From positions 43,753-107,752 of the forward strand of contig CALLMD010000005.1 of NCBI GenBank assembly GCA_938007935.1: DNA of 64,000 nt, in the 5' to 3' direction. The notes under the pieces were generated by a model that saw only the letters and a list, made by a program, of their open reading frames with translations, was not told the DNA's origin and made no database searches. Source of the DNA: an uncultured Hellea sp. (GTDB lineage Bacteria; Pseudomonadota; Alphaproteobacteria; Caulobacterales; Maricaulaceae). Positions 56,102 to 63,725 of the stretch are shown piece by piece. How positions within the stretch are numbered: the stretch's first letter is position 1; each line of letters begins with the position of its first letter. A program made the translations under genes and the position numbers.

Positions 56102-56904
56102 GCTGCGGCTCTCTTGGTTTCTACGCTTTCAATAAAACTTCGCAGCGCCGCAAGCGTTTGCTTGGGGGCCTCAAGGGGAAGCATATGTCCGTAATTTTCT
56201 ATAATGGTTGGGGTCACGCCCATATCCGCCGCGAGCGCTTGCCCCGCGCGTAGCGGCGTCATTTTATCAGCCGAGGCTAAAATGCAATGCCGTGGCATTG
56301 TTAGCTCTTTGGAGATTTGTTCGCCTGCTGTGAAATCCGCGCAGGCTTGAAGATCTGCATGTAAGGGGTTACGGCTCATAATGGCGCGGGAAATTGCAAT
56401 GGGCTGCATGCCTGGGACAGAACTTGCCCCCATATGGGCGGCGGGTCCAAACCCCCAATTACACATCATATGGGCGGCTTTGGCGGTGCTCTCTTTCGCA
56501 GTATCGATCAAGGCTTGATTGACAGGAATGGCAGCGGCCGTACCGACCGCTGTTAAAGATAATATTTTATCGCCGTGGTCTTTGGCAAAGGCCAGCGCGC
56601 TAAGAAAGCCTTGGCTATGCCCCACAATATGCGCAGCGGAAACGCCCGCTTCTTTTAGGAAGGCTTCAAGCCATGGCCCGCTATCTTCAATGGATTTAAA
56701 AGCCTTGCCGCCTGACAGGCTATGGCCCGGTAAATCAGGGGCGAGGACGGAATAACCATGATAGGCAAACCAGCGCGTTTGCAGCGCCCATGTACGGTGA
56801 TCGCCCCCGCTCCCATGTAAGAATAAAACAGTGGGCAGTTCAGCATTAAACTCTTTACCGCCAGTTGCGACGTAAACAGATGCCGTATTTATGCTCAGTT
56901 CCAT
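56098..56904 (-). CDS. Alpha/beta hydrolase
   Basis: This is a 268-residue soluble alpha/beta-fold hydrolase. The oxyanion motif is LFLHGSGGDHRTW, the nucleophile elbow is GHSQG (about Ser117), and the catalytic histidine is in ENYGHMLPLEAP. The start ATG overlaps the metY stop as TAATG, and the end overlaps the FadN-like gene as ATGA, so it is in the middle of one operon. It could act as an acyl-CoA thioesterase, a lactonase or, by position next to metY, a homoserine acyl-ester hydrolase or transferase; none can be chosen. Confidence 0.85.
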   Translation of the reverse strand: MELSINTASVYVATGGKEFNAELPTVLFLHGSGGDHRTWALQTRWFAYHGYSVLAPDLPGHSLSGGKAFKSIEDSGPWLEAFLKEAGVSAAHIVGHSQGFLSALAFAKDHGDKILSLTAVGTAAAIPVNQALIDTAKESTAKAAHMMCNWGFGPAAHMGASSVPGMQPIAISRAIMSRNPLHADLQACADFTAGEQISKELTMPRHCILASADKMTPLRAGQALAADMGVTPTIIENYGHMLPLEAPKQTLAALRSFIESVETKRAAA

Positions 56905-58193
56905 TATTTTGCCGCCTTAGCTGCGGCGCGGAGGCCTTTGGCGAAATCGCTGGTAATATCTTTAATATCTTCCAGGCCTACTGATACGCGAATGAGGTCT
57001 TCGCTAATGCCCGCCGCTTCCATCGCTTCTTTGGTCAGGCGTGAATGGGTTGTGCTGCCTGGGTGCAAAACAAGTGTGCGGCTATCTCCGACATTGGCCA
57101 AATGCGTGGCCAGATTTACAGAATTGATAAAGGCGGCACCGCCCGCGCGTCCGCCCGCAACGCCAAAGCACAGCATCGCGCCTGCGCCTTTAGGGAACAT
57201 ATCTGCCACATGGGGCGGCGCGTCCATTTCAGGATGGCGCACCCATGTCACGGCGCCTTGCTCTAAGAGCCAATCGCGCAGAGCGGCCGTATTTGCGACA
57301 TGTTGTTTCATGCGCAGCTCCAAGGTCTCGACACCTTGTAGTATCAAAAAAGCATTATGGGGTGAGAGCGCCGCGCCAAGGTCTCGCATAGCTTCACTGC
57401 GAATTTTCATCACAAAGGCGGTGGGGCCAAATTCTTCCCAGAACTTCATGCCGTGAAACGGCGCGTAAGGTTCTGTCATTTCGCTATGGCGTCCATTGCC
57501 CCAATCAAAATTGCCGCCATCAATAATACAGCCGCCAATCGCCGCGCCGTGTCCGCCAATCCATTTGGTAATAGAATGGACAACAATATTAGCGCCATGC
57601 TCTAGCGGGCGGTTCAGAGCGGGCGTTGCAAAGGTTGCGTCAACGACAACGGGTACGCCCTTGGCATTGGCGATTTTGGATATTTGCGGCAGATCAGAGA
57701 CTTCCATGCCCGGATTTGAAATACTTTCGCAAAAGACCAATTTCGTATTGGGCTTAATTGCTGCCTCTAAGGCATCCGCATCATTGATCTCAATGAAGTC
57801 ACAGCTAATGCCAAAACGCTTAAGCGTATATCGTAATGTCGTTGCGGTAGAGCCGTAAATCTGCGCGCTGGAAACAATATGATCTCCGGCCGAGCATAGC
57901 GTAATAAAAGTCGCAAAAAGCGCCGACATGCCAGAGGCCGTACAAATCGCGCCTGCGCCCCCTTCAAGGGCGGCAAGGCGCTGCTCCAGCACAGCCACAG
58001 TTGGATTAGAAATCCGTGAATAAATATGGCCGCCTTGCTCAACATTAAACAAAGATGACGCCCCTTGCACGCTCTCAAAAGCATAAGAGGTGGTTTGATA
58101 AATTGGCACAGCCCGCGCGCCGTGATCGCTCTCGGGCGAATATCCCGTATGCAAGGCGATGGTGGCAGGTTTAAGGTAAGAAGAATTTGTCAT
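56904..58193 (-). CDS. metY: O-acetylhomoserine sulfhydrylase / aminocarboxypropyltransferase
   Basis: This PLP enzyme joins O-acetylhomoserine with sulfide or methanethiol to give homocysteine or methionine, 429 residues. Features are the N-terminal TIALHTGYSPESDHGARAVPIYQTTSYAF, YSRISNPTVAVLEQRLAALEGG, and the PLP lysine in VHSITKWIGGHG. GSTTHSRLTKEAMEAAGI and the C-terminal RVSVGLEDIKDI complete the family pattern. It is first of metY-hydrolase-fadN-like (overlapping genes). Given the DmdA-type gene in the same window, use of methanethiol from DMSP breakdown is an attractive inference. Confidence 0.93.
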   Translation of the reverse strand: MTNSSYLKPATIALHTGYSPESDHGARAVPIYQTTSYAFESVQGASSLFNVEQGGHIYSRISNPTVAVLEQRLAALEGGAGAICTASGMSALFATFITLCSAGDHIVSSAQIYGSTATTLRYTLKRFGISCDFIEINDADALEAAIKPNTKLVFCESISNPGMEVSDLPQISKIANAKGVPVVVDATFATPALNRPLEHGANIVVHSITKWIGGHGAAIGGCIIDGGNFDWGNGRHSEMTEPYAPFHGMKFWEEFGPTAFVMKIRSEAMRDLGAALSPHNAFLILQGVETLELRMKQHVANTAALRDWLLEQGAVTWVRHPEMDAPPHVADMFPKGAGAMLCFGVAGGRAGGAAFINSVNLATHLANVGDSRTLVLHPGSTTHSRLTKEAMEAAGISEDLIRVSVGLEDIKDITSDFAKGLRAAAKAAK

Positions 58194-58202
58194 TCAGTGT
58201 GT

Positions 58203-58245
58203 TTAAGTCTTAACCTAACAAGATGCCAATAATTTTTAAAATTAT
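58203..58245. promoter_or_regulatory. Two palindromes in the metY leader
   Basis: TTAAG-T-CTTAA (58203-58213) and ATAATTTT-T-AAAATTAT (58229-58245) lie 10-52 bases before the metY ATG, between metY and the LysR-type gene. They could be operator half-sites or an AT-rich promoter. The downstream one is low in information. Confidence 0.3.
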
Positions 58246-58300
58246 CACTATTTCAAATACAGAAAATCATCAGGCTAGTTTCTATCAAAAATGTTACTTT

Positions 58301-59263
58301 TTAGTCTTCATTCCAACTGAACTTAGACTCGATCCATGGCCAATTATCATAAAGCAAAGGGATGCATTCTGTTTTCAATAAACGCCTTGCTTCTTCCGCA
58401 ATTTTTTCGGGCATTTGTCCGAGACTATTTTCACGTGACAATAAAACGAAATGACGACTAAACTGTCCGCGCATGATAGGATGAATTTGCACATTATCCA
58501 ATAGCTCAGCCTTACTTAGAAGACAAAGAGGCGTGGTAATACCCCAACCAACACCTTCGGCGACAGCCATTGTATGAGATGGCGCTCCATCAAACTCTAC
58601 AACATCCGGAAATTTCAATCGCAGTCGATTAAGCTGTGACTCGATACGCAAGCCCATTGCTGAGCGTAATGAATATCTTAAAAATGGAAGATCCCTGGCT
58701 CCATCCATTATATCAATCGAGCCTTTATAGTCTTTAGGAAAAATTAGCACATAGGGCTCTTGGAAAACAAGTTGCCGGTCTAGGCCCGCGACATCCTCCA
58801 TAACATCACTAGATGTAATAATAGCGTCAATGTTATGCGAAAGAAATTCTTCGCGGTGATAGGGCGATAGACCCGCCCAAACACGCCAATAACCTGAAAT
58901 TTCTTGCAAAGCTTTATATAGCTTTGCCCCTACAACGGCTGACATACTATCCGTCATGGCTATAGTCAGCATTGCCAATTGGCGTTGTTCAAGCGTTTGT
59001 GTCTCTCGGAAGGTTTCCTGCGTGTCTTTGATAATTTGCCGACCACGCTCAAGCAGTATTTTTCCAGCTGGCGTAAGAACTATTGGGCGAACAGAACGAT
59101 TAAAAAGTTTGACATCGACCGCATGCTCTAGCCCTGCAATAATCTGAGAAACAGCTGATTGGGTCATACGCAACACACGCGCACTTTGCGTCATACCCCC
59201 TTGATCAGCTGTAACCACGAAAACTTGAAGAGATCTAAGGTCAAAATTACTAGGTATTTTCAC
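58301..59263 (-). CDS. LysR family transcriptional regulator
   Basis: This is a LysR-type regulator, 320 residues from a GTG start at 59263. The winged helix-turn-helix lies at residues ~8-67 (LRSLQVFVVTADQGGMTQSARVLRMTQSAVSQIIAGLEHAV-type region, key residues A-x-x-L-x-x-T-Q-S-A-V-S-Q). The periplasmic-binding-like effector domain follows, with AEGVGWGITTPLCL near residue 235. It lies directly upstream of metY on the same strand, so it may regulate metY or the BCCT gene at 59534. The effector is unknown. The N-terminus is preceded by a 270-base spacer. Confidence 0.9.
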   Translation of the reverse strand: MKIPSNFDLRSLQVFVVTADQGGMTQSARVLRMTQSAVSQIIAGLEHAVDVKLFNRSVRPIVLTPAGKILLERGRQIIKDTQETFRETQTLEQRQLAMLTIAMTDSMSAVVGAKLYKALQEISGYWRVWAGLSPYHREEFLSHNIDAIITSSDVMEDVAGLDRQLVFQEPYVLIFPKDYKGSIDIMDGARDLPFLRYSLRSAMGLRIESQLNRLRLKFPDVVEFDGAPSHTMAVAEGVGWGITTPLCLLSKAELLDNVQIHPIMRGQFSRHFVLLSRENSLGQMPEKIAEEARRLLKTECIPLLYDNWPWIESKFSWNED

Positions 59264-59533
59264 AGACGGATTCCTAAGCCAGGTACTATAAGCTATTCTA
59301 ATTGTAAGGCTACGTCATGTAAAGACCGCAAATGTAAAAAAGGGACACCAAGCCAAATATTTGATGGCCAAAATATTAGCTAATTTTTCCAGTCATAATC
59401 AAGGTAAACAACACCTTATCTAAGGCCCCTAGCCATCCAACTTTTGATTTCAAAGATTATTTTGCAGTGCGTAAAAGATTTTAAGTTATAAATATATGGC
59501 AATGATATGACACAAGCCGATAGCCCTTAGTTT

Positions 59534-61093
59534 TTAATCTCTTGGCTCGTCTCTCAAGCCTATAATGAGACATATTCCATAAAGCAGGACGATAATAGTG
59601 AATGGCAAAGCCGCTGTAATGGTTCCAGCTTGTAAGGCTTTTAGGGCCTCATCACCCCCTCCATAAAGCAGCGCAATCGCGGTTAAACCCAACATCGCCG
59701 CCCAAAAAACGCGTTGTCGTTTTGGCGATGTTGTTTGCCCCGCTGATGTTAAACTATCAACAACCAAAGCCCCTGAATCTGCAGAGGTCACAATAAAAAT
59801 AATTAATAAAATAATTGCGATGCCAGACGTTATACCAGACATTGGCAAATTATTTAGCATCTGAAATAAAACCAGAGAAGAATCCTCCATACCTCCTGCC
59901 AGATCACCAATTTCTGATTCATATTGCGAAATAACTGTCTCGCCAAAAGCCGTAAACCATATCAATCCAATTGCCAAAGGCGCAGCTAACACCCCCATCA
60001 TAAATTGACGGATAGTTCGCCCCCTTGAAATACGCGCAATAAACATACCGACAAAGGGAGACCAAGCTATCCACCAGGCCCAGTAAAAAATAGTCCAATC
60101 ATAGAGAAATTGCTGATCTGGACGTCCTACCCAATTGGCGAGCCGGATACTATCGGGTATGGAATGAACAAGGGTCTGCCCCATAGATTTAAATATCGCG
60201 AAAGTTGGACCTGCCGCGATCACGAAAAGTAACAACAGTGTTGCGCCGACCATATTCACATTACTCAGCAACTTAATACCGCCATTCATGCCTCGAATGA
60301 CGGAAATAATTGCAAACAATGTAATCACGAATATGAGCAGAATTTGTAGGTTCTTTGAGGCGTCTACGCCAAATATATAGCTTAAGCCTCCGGTCGCTTG
60401 AGTGGCACCAATACCAATTGTACACGCCAAACCAAAAATGGTTGAAACGACAGCAAATAAATCAATTATATGGCCAGTCCAACCCCATATTTTGTCACCA
60501 AAAATCGGATAAAAAGCTGACCGAATTGTCAGAGGCAAGCCCTTATTATACGTAAAAAATGCGAGAGATAACCCGACAATCGCATATATAGACCAGGCAA
60601 ATAACCCCCAATGAAAAAGCGTTGTTGTAAAGGCTAAGCGGCGTGCCTGAGTCGTTTCTGCGGGCGTATTAAATGGTGTGCCAAACCAATCCGTATAATA
60701 TCCCAAAGGCTCTGCCGCGCCGTAAAACATAAAACCAATGCCAACTCCTGCAGCAAAAAGCATCGCAATCCAAGACCAGACGCTATAATCGGGTTTCGCC
60801 GATTTACCGCCTAATCTAATCTTACCTAACGGAGATATTGCCAGCCCCAGACATAAGCACAAAATTGCAATCGGCGTTATCGCATAAAACCAATCAAATT
60901 TCTGAAGAGACCAAAGTTTAGCACCATGCAAAGATTTATTGGCCGCTTCTGGAAAGAGCAGGGTTAAAATTGAGAATATAAAAACAAAAGCTGCACTTAA
61001 AAAGAAGACGGGATTATGCATCTCCATCCCCATTCTCTTTACAATCTTTCCTTGTGTTTTAACGGGCTGATGTTTGACTGTCTTATCCGTCAT
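59534..61093 (-). CDS. BCCT family transporter (glycine-betaine-type)
   Basis: This is a second twelve-helix BCCT carrier, 519 residues, with a polar N-terminal tail of about 25 residues. The glycine-rich segment is LFAAGVGIGFMFYGAAEPLGYY. The aromatic box FYWAWWIAWSPFVGMF has all three tryptophans of the BetP betaine site, unlike the BCCT at 49303. SRGRTIRQFMMG and TSADSGALVVDSL follow. Glycine betaine, or a close analogue such as DMSP, is the likely substrate. It lies between the LysR gene and the HD-oxygenase/mttB pair. Confidence 0.93.
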   Translation of the reverse strand: MTDKTVKHQPVKTQGKIVKRMGMEMHNPVFFLSAAFVFIFSILTLLFPEAANKSLHGAKLWSLQKFDWFYAITPIAILCLCLGLAISPLGKIRLGGKSAKPDYSVWSWIAMLFAAGVGIGFMFYGAAEPLGYYTDWFGTPFNTPAETTQARRLAFTTTLFHWGLFAWSIYAIVGLSLAFFTYNKGLPLTIRSAFYPIFGDKIWGWTGHIIDLFAVVSTIFGLACTIGIGATQATGGLSYIFGVDASKNLQILLIFVITLFAIISVIRGMNGGIKLLSNVNMVGATLLLLFVIAAGPTFAIFKSMGQTLVHSIPDSIRLANWVGRPDQQFLYDWTIFYWAWWIAWSPFVGMFIARISRGRTIRQFMMGVLAAPLAIGLIWFTAFGETVISQYESEIGDLAGGMEDSSLVLFQMLNNLPMSGITSGIAIILLIIFIVTSADSGALVVDSLTSAGQTTSPKRQRVFWAAMLGLTAIALLYGGGDEALKALQAGTITAALPFTIIVLLYGICLIIGLRDEPRD

Positions 61094-61192
61094 CTAAATT
61101 TTTCTTATCATAGGGGTAAATAAAATTGTCTATTTCCCTACACTGCCGTTTATGTCATTCAATGTAAATACATGCTTTGTCAGAGGAAAAAC

Positions 61193-61753
61193 ATGGACGT
61201 TGTTTCATTTACAAAAATGGAAGAAGGCACCGAGGCGGATTACGCCTTCCTTGCAAAGCACGAGCATAATTTCTGTCAAGATCTGCCAAACCGTATCCTA
61301 TCCGCGCTGGAAAAATTACGTGACAGTTTTTCAGGCTATAAAATAGACCGCCTAGAACATAGCCTCCAAACTGCAACGCGAGCAGAGCGCTCAGGCGCAG
61401 ATATTGACTGGATTGTCAGCGCTCTTGTACACGACTTAGGCGATGATCTCGCCCCGCTAAACCATGACAGTTTAGCCGCCTCAATCATAGCGCCCTATGT
61501 CCGTGAAGAATGCACATGGGTTGTTAAACATCACGGTATTTTTCAATATAAATATTACGCCGATAAAATCGGCTTAGACCCTGAAGCACGGCAAAAATAT
61601 AAAGACAGCCCACATTATGCCGCCGCTGTTAGATTCTGCGAGCAATGGGACCAAACAAGCTTTGACCCTGATTATAAGACGCGACCGCTGGAGCATTTTA
61701 GGCCTATGGTGGAAGAAGTCTTTAGACGCAAAGCTTGGTCACACATCAGCTAA
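61193..61753 (+). CDS. HD-domain protein, probable PhnZ/TmpB-like diiron oxygenase
   Basis: This is an HD-fold protein of about 186 residues. The metal ligands expected for mixed-valent diiron oxygenases are present in order: His56 (RLEHSLQTATRA), His80-Asp81 (LVHDLGDD), His91 (LNHDSL), His113/114 (VKHHGIFQ) and an Asp near 153. The His56 to His80 spacing equals that in PhnZ. Such oxygenases cleave C-P, C-C or C-N bonds after hydroxylation; phosphodiesterase activity is the alternative. AGAGGAAAAAC precedes the ATG at 61193. It overlaps the 3' end of mttB by eight bases, tail to tail. Confidence 0.75.
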   Translation: MDVVSFTKMEEGTEADYAFLAKHEHNFCQDLPNRILSALEKLRDSFSGYKIDRLEHSLQTATRAERSGADIDWIVSALVHDLGDDLAPLNHDSLAASIIAPYVREECTWVVKHHGIFQYKYYADKIGLDPEARQKYKDSPHYAAAVRFCEQWDQTSFDPDYKTRPLEHFRPMVEEVFRRKAWSHIS

Positions 61754-63281
61754 TATTACTATCGGGGAAACTCGCTTTTCTATCTTCCATATATTTTAGC
61801 AGCTTGGCATCAATATCGGGATCGAGTTCTGGAAGTTTATATTCGTTCAACATCGTTTTATAGACTTGCTCAGCCCGGTCCTCGGCAGAGGTGGATCCGT
61901 TTTCGACCCATTGCTCGTAACTATTATTGTCCGAAACATTGGATTGATAGAATGCTGTTTTAAAATTTTTCTGCGTATGCTCACATCCCAAGAAATGTTG
62001 GCCTGGACCAACTTCGGCGATGGCATCCATGGCTTGGCCATTGGCGCTCATATCAACGCCTTTGGCAAAGACCGCCATCATACCGGCTTGGTCTGCATCC
62101 ATAATGAATTTTTCATAGCCCATAGCGAGCCCGCCTTCGAGCCAGCCTGCGGTATGGAGCATAAAGTTCACGCCAGCCATCAAGCCGGTCTGCAAGGAAT
62201 TTGCGCTCTCATAACCTGCCTGCGCATCTGGAACTTTTGACGCGTTAAAGCCACCCGCAGAACGAAAAGGTACGCCCAAACGCCGCGCAAGCGCTGCGCT
62301 CATATTTATGATAAGAGAGGCTTCGGGTGTACCAAATGTTGGCGCGCCTGTTTGCATCGACATAGAGGTCACGAAATTTCCGTAAATTACGGGAGCACCT
62401 GGACGCACTAATTGCGTCAAAGCCATCCCCGCCAAGCCTTCAGCAAGGCTTTGCGCCGCTACGCCTGCTGCTGTGACGGGGGACATCGCGCCAGAAACCA
62501 CAAAAGGGCTTGGCATCGCGCACTGACCTGCTCTGGCATAATGTTTCAGAGCGCCCAGCATAACCCGATCCCATGTCATGGGTGAGTTCGCATTAATCAG
62601 ATTTACCAAAACGCAGTTTTCTTCGACGAAATCATCACCAAAAACAATCTTCGCCATATCAATTGTATCTATTGCGCGTTCTGGCTGCGTGACAGAGCCC
62701 ATAAAGGCTTTATCGGAATATTTGATATGGCTGTAATTCATATCAAAATGGCGTTTATTGACAGGCAAATCAACAGGCTCACAAACTGTGCCGCCACTAT
62801 GGTGTAGATTTGGCGACATATAGGCAAGTTTTACAAAATTACGAAAATCTTCGATATTGGCATAACGTCGACCACCTTCTTTGGAATAAACAAATGGCGG
62901 CCCATAGGCGGGCACAAGCACAGTATTATTGCCACCAATTTGAACATTATTGGCTGGATTACGGGCATATTGAGTAAATTCTTTTGGCGCGCTCGCTTGA
63001 ATAATTTCACGGCACATCCCGCGCGGAAAACGTACACGGTCGCCATCCGCTTTAGCGCCAGCTTGGACAAAGTAGTCAATTGATTCAGGATCTTCTTGAA
63101 TATCCAGACCGACCTCTTCTAGCAAAGTATCGGCGTTATGCTCCAATTGAGCAAGATCTGTATCATTAAGCACAGAATAAGTCGGGATATTACGCTTTAT
63201 ATAGGGCTCGCGCGGAGCGGCGTCTTCTGCTCTTGCTGCGGCGCGGCCAGCGCGGCCTCCTGAACGTCCTCGTCTTGCCAT
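61746..63281 (-). CDS. Trimethylamine methyltransferase-family protein (MttB superfamily, non-pyrrolysine)
   Basis: This MttB-superfamily methyltransferase of 511 residues probably demethylates a quaternary amine such as glycine betaine and methylates a corrinoid protein, as MtgB does. Characteristic parts are LNDTDLAQLEHNADTLLEEVGLDIQ, GGTVCEPVDLP, LVNLINANSPMTWD, MQTGAPTFGTPEASL and GPGQHFLGCEHTQKNF. No in-frame amber codon exists, so it is not the pyrrolysine enzyme. The first ~20 residues are Arg/Gly-rich (RRGRSGGRAGRAAAR). GGAGGG precedes the ATG at 63281. It is downstream of mtgA and the GFA gene. Confidence 0.9.
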   Translation of the reverse strand: MARRGRSGGRAGRAAARAEDAAPREPYIKRNIPTYSVLNDTDLAQLEHNADTLLEEVGLDIQEDPESIDYFVQAGAKADGDRVRFPRGMCREIIQASAPKEFTQYARNPANNVQIGGNNTVLVPAYGPPFVYSKEGGRRYANIEDFRNFVKLAYMSPNLHHSGGTVCEPVDLPVNKRHFDMNYSHIKYSDKAFMGSVTQPERAIDTIDMAKIVFGDDFVEENCVLVNLINANSPMTWDRVMLGALKHYARAGQCAMPSPFVVSGAMSPVTAAGVAAQSLAEGLAGMALTQLVRPGAPVIYGNFVTSMSMQTGAPTFGTPEASLIINMSAALARRLGVPFRSAGGFNASKVPDAQAGYESANSLQTGLMAGVNFMLHTAGWLEGGLAMGYEKFIMDADQAGMMAVFAKGVDMSANGQAMDAIAEVGPGQHFLGCEHTQKNFKTAFYQSNVSDNNSYEQWVENGSTSAEDRAEQVYKTMLNEYKLPELDPDIDAKLLKYMEDRKASFPDSNIS

Positions 63282-63293
63282 AAATCCCTCCGG

Positions 63294-63725
63294 CTACCGT
63301 GTTCCTGTCGGTGGATAAAGCTCATATTGTGGAAGCCCATCCGTAATTTCGTAAAATGCGCCTTTTTCTGACGTATAAATATGACCTTTAACCTCTAGCC
63401 CAGTCGTATCATCTATGCTGCCCGCTAAAATACTAATGGTGTCAAAGCCGTGTGAGTCCCAGAACATATAACTGCCGCAATCGGGGCATTGTCCTGACTT
63501 TGAACGCTCTGAAATAGGTAGCCAATTGACCTCACCTTTGATACGCAAATTGTCTCGCTTAACACCTGCCGCAGCAATATATAGCCCCGTCAAATGGCGA
63601 CACTGATTACAATGGCAATACCAAATATCGGACAACGCTTTCGCCTCAAAGGTGATAGCGCCGCACAGGCATTTACCTGTATATGTCTTACCCGCGTCGA
63701 CGGCGACCTCCGCTTCTACGGCCAC
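63294..63725 (-). CDS. GFA family (Mss4-like, CENP-V/GFA domain) protein
   Basis: This zinc-binding GFA-domain protein is about 143 residues. The zinc cysteines are in GKCLCGAI, CHCNQCRHL and CPDCGSYMFW. Founding members were described as glutathione-dependent formaldehyde-activating enzymes, though many have no proven activity. The start is uncertain: GTG at 63725 is used, while GTG at 63740 or 63797 are in frame and all lie inside the 3' end of mtgA. It ends 12 bases before mttB. Its position between two methyl-transfer genes would suit formaldehyde handling. Confidence 0.78.
   Translation of the reverse strand: MAVEAEVAVDAGKTYTGKCLCGAITFEAKALSDIWYCHCNQCRHLTGLYIAAAGVKRDNLRIKGEVNWLPISERSKSGQCPDCGSYMFWDSHGFDTISILAGSIDDTTGLEVKGHIYTSEKGAFYEITDGLPQYELYPPTGTR

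Noticed and set aside
56938..57456. 172-codon plus-strand frame opposite metY
   Set aside because: Shadow frame of a well-conserved PLP enzyme gene.
58229..58245. ATAATTTTTAAAATTAT as a definite LysR operator
   Set aside because: Too AT-rich to be informative on its own; kept only as a low-confidence regulatory candidate.
58194..58300. SAM riboswitch in front of metY
   Set aside because: The leader is only about 100 bases and I cannot draw a SAM-II or SAM-I fold; the palindromes there fit protein operators or promoter AT content better.
61746..63281. Pyrrolysine-type trimethylamine methyltransferase (MttB proper)
   Set aside because: The frame is continuous with no in-frame amber codon, so it belongs to the non-pyrrolysine branch.
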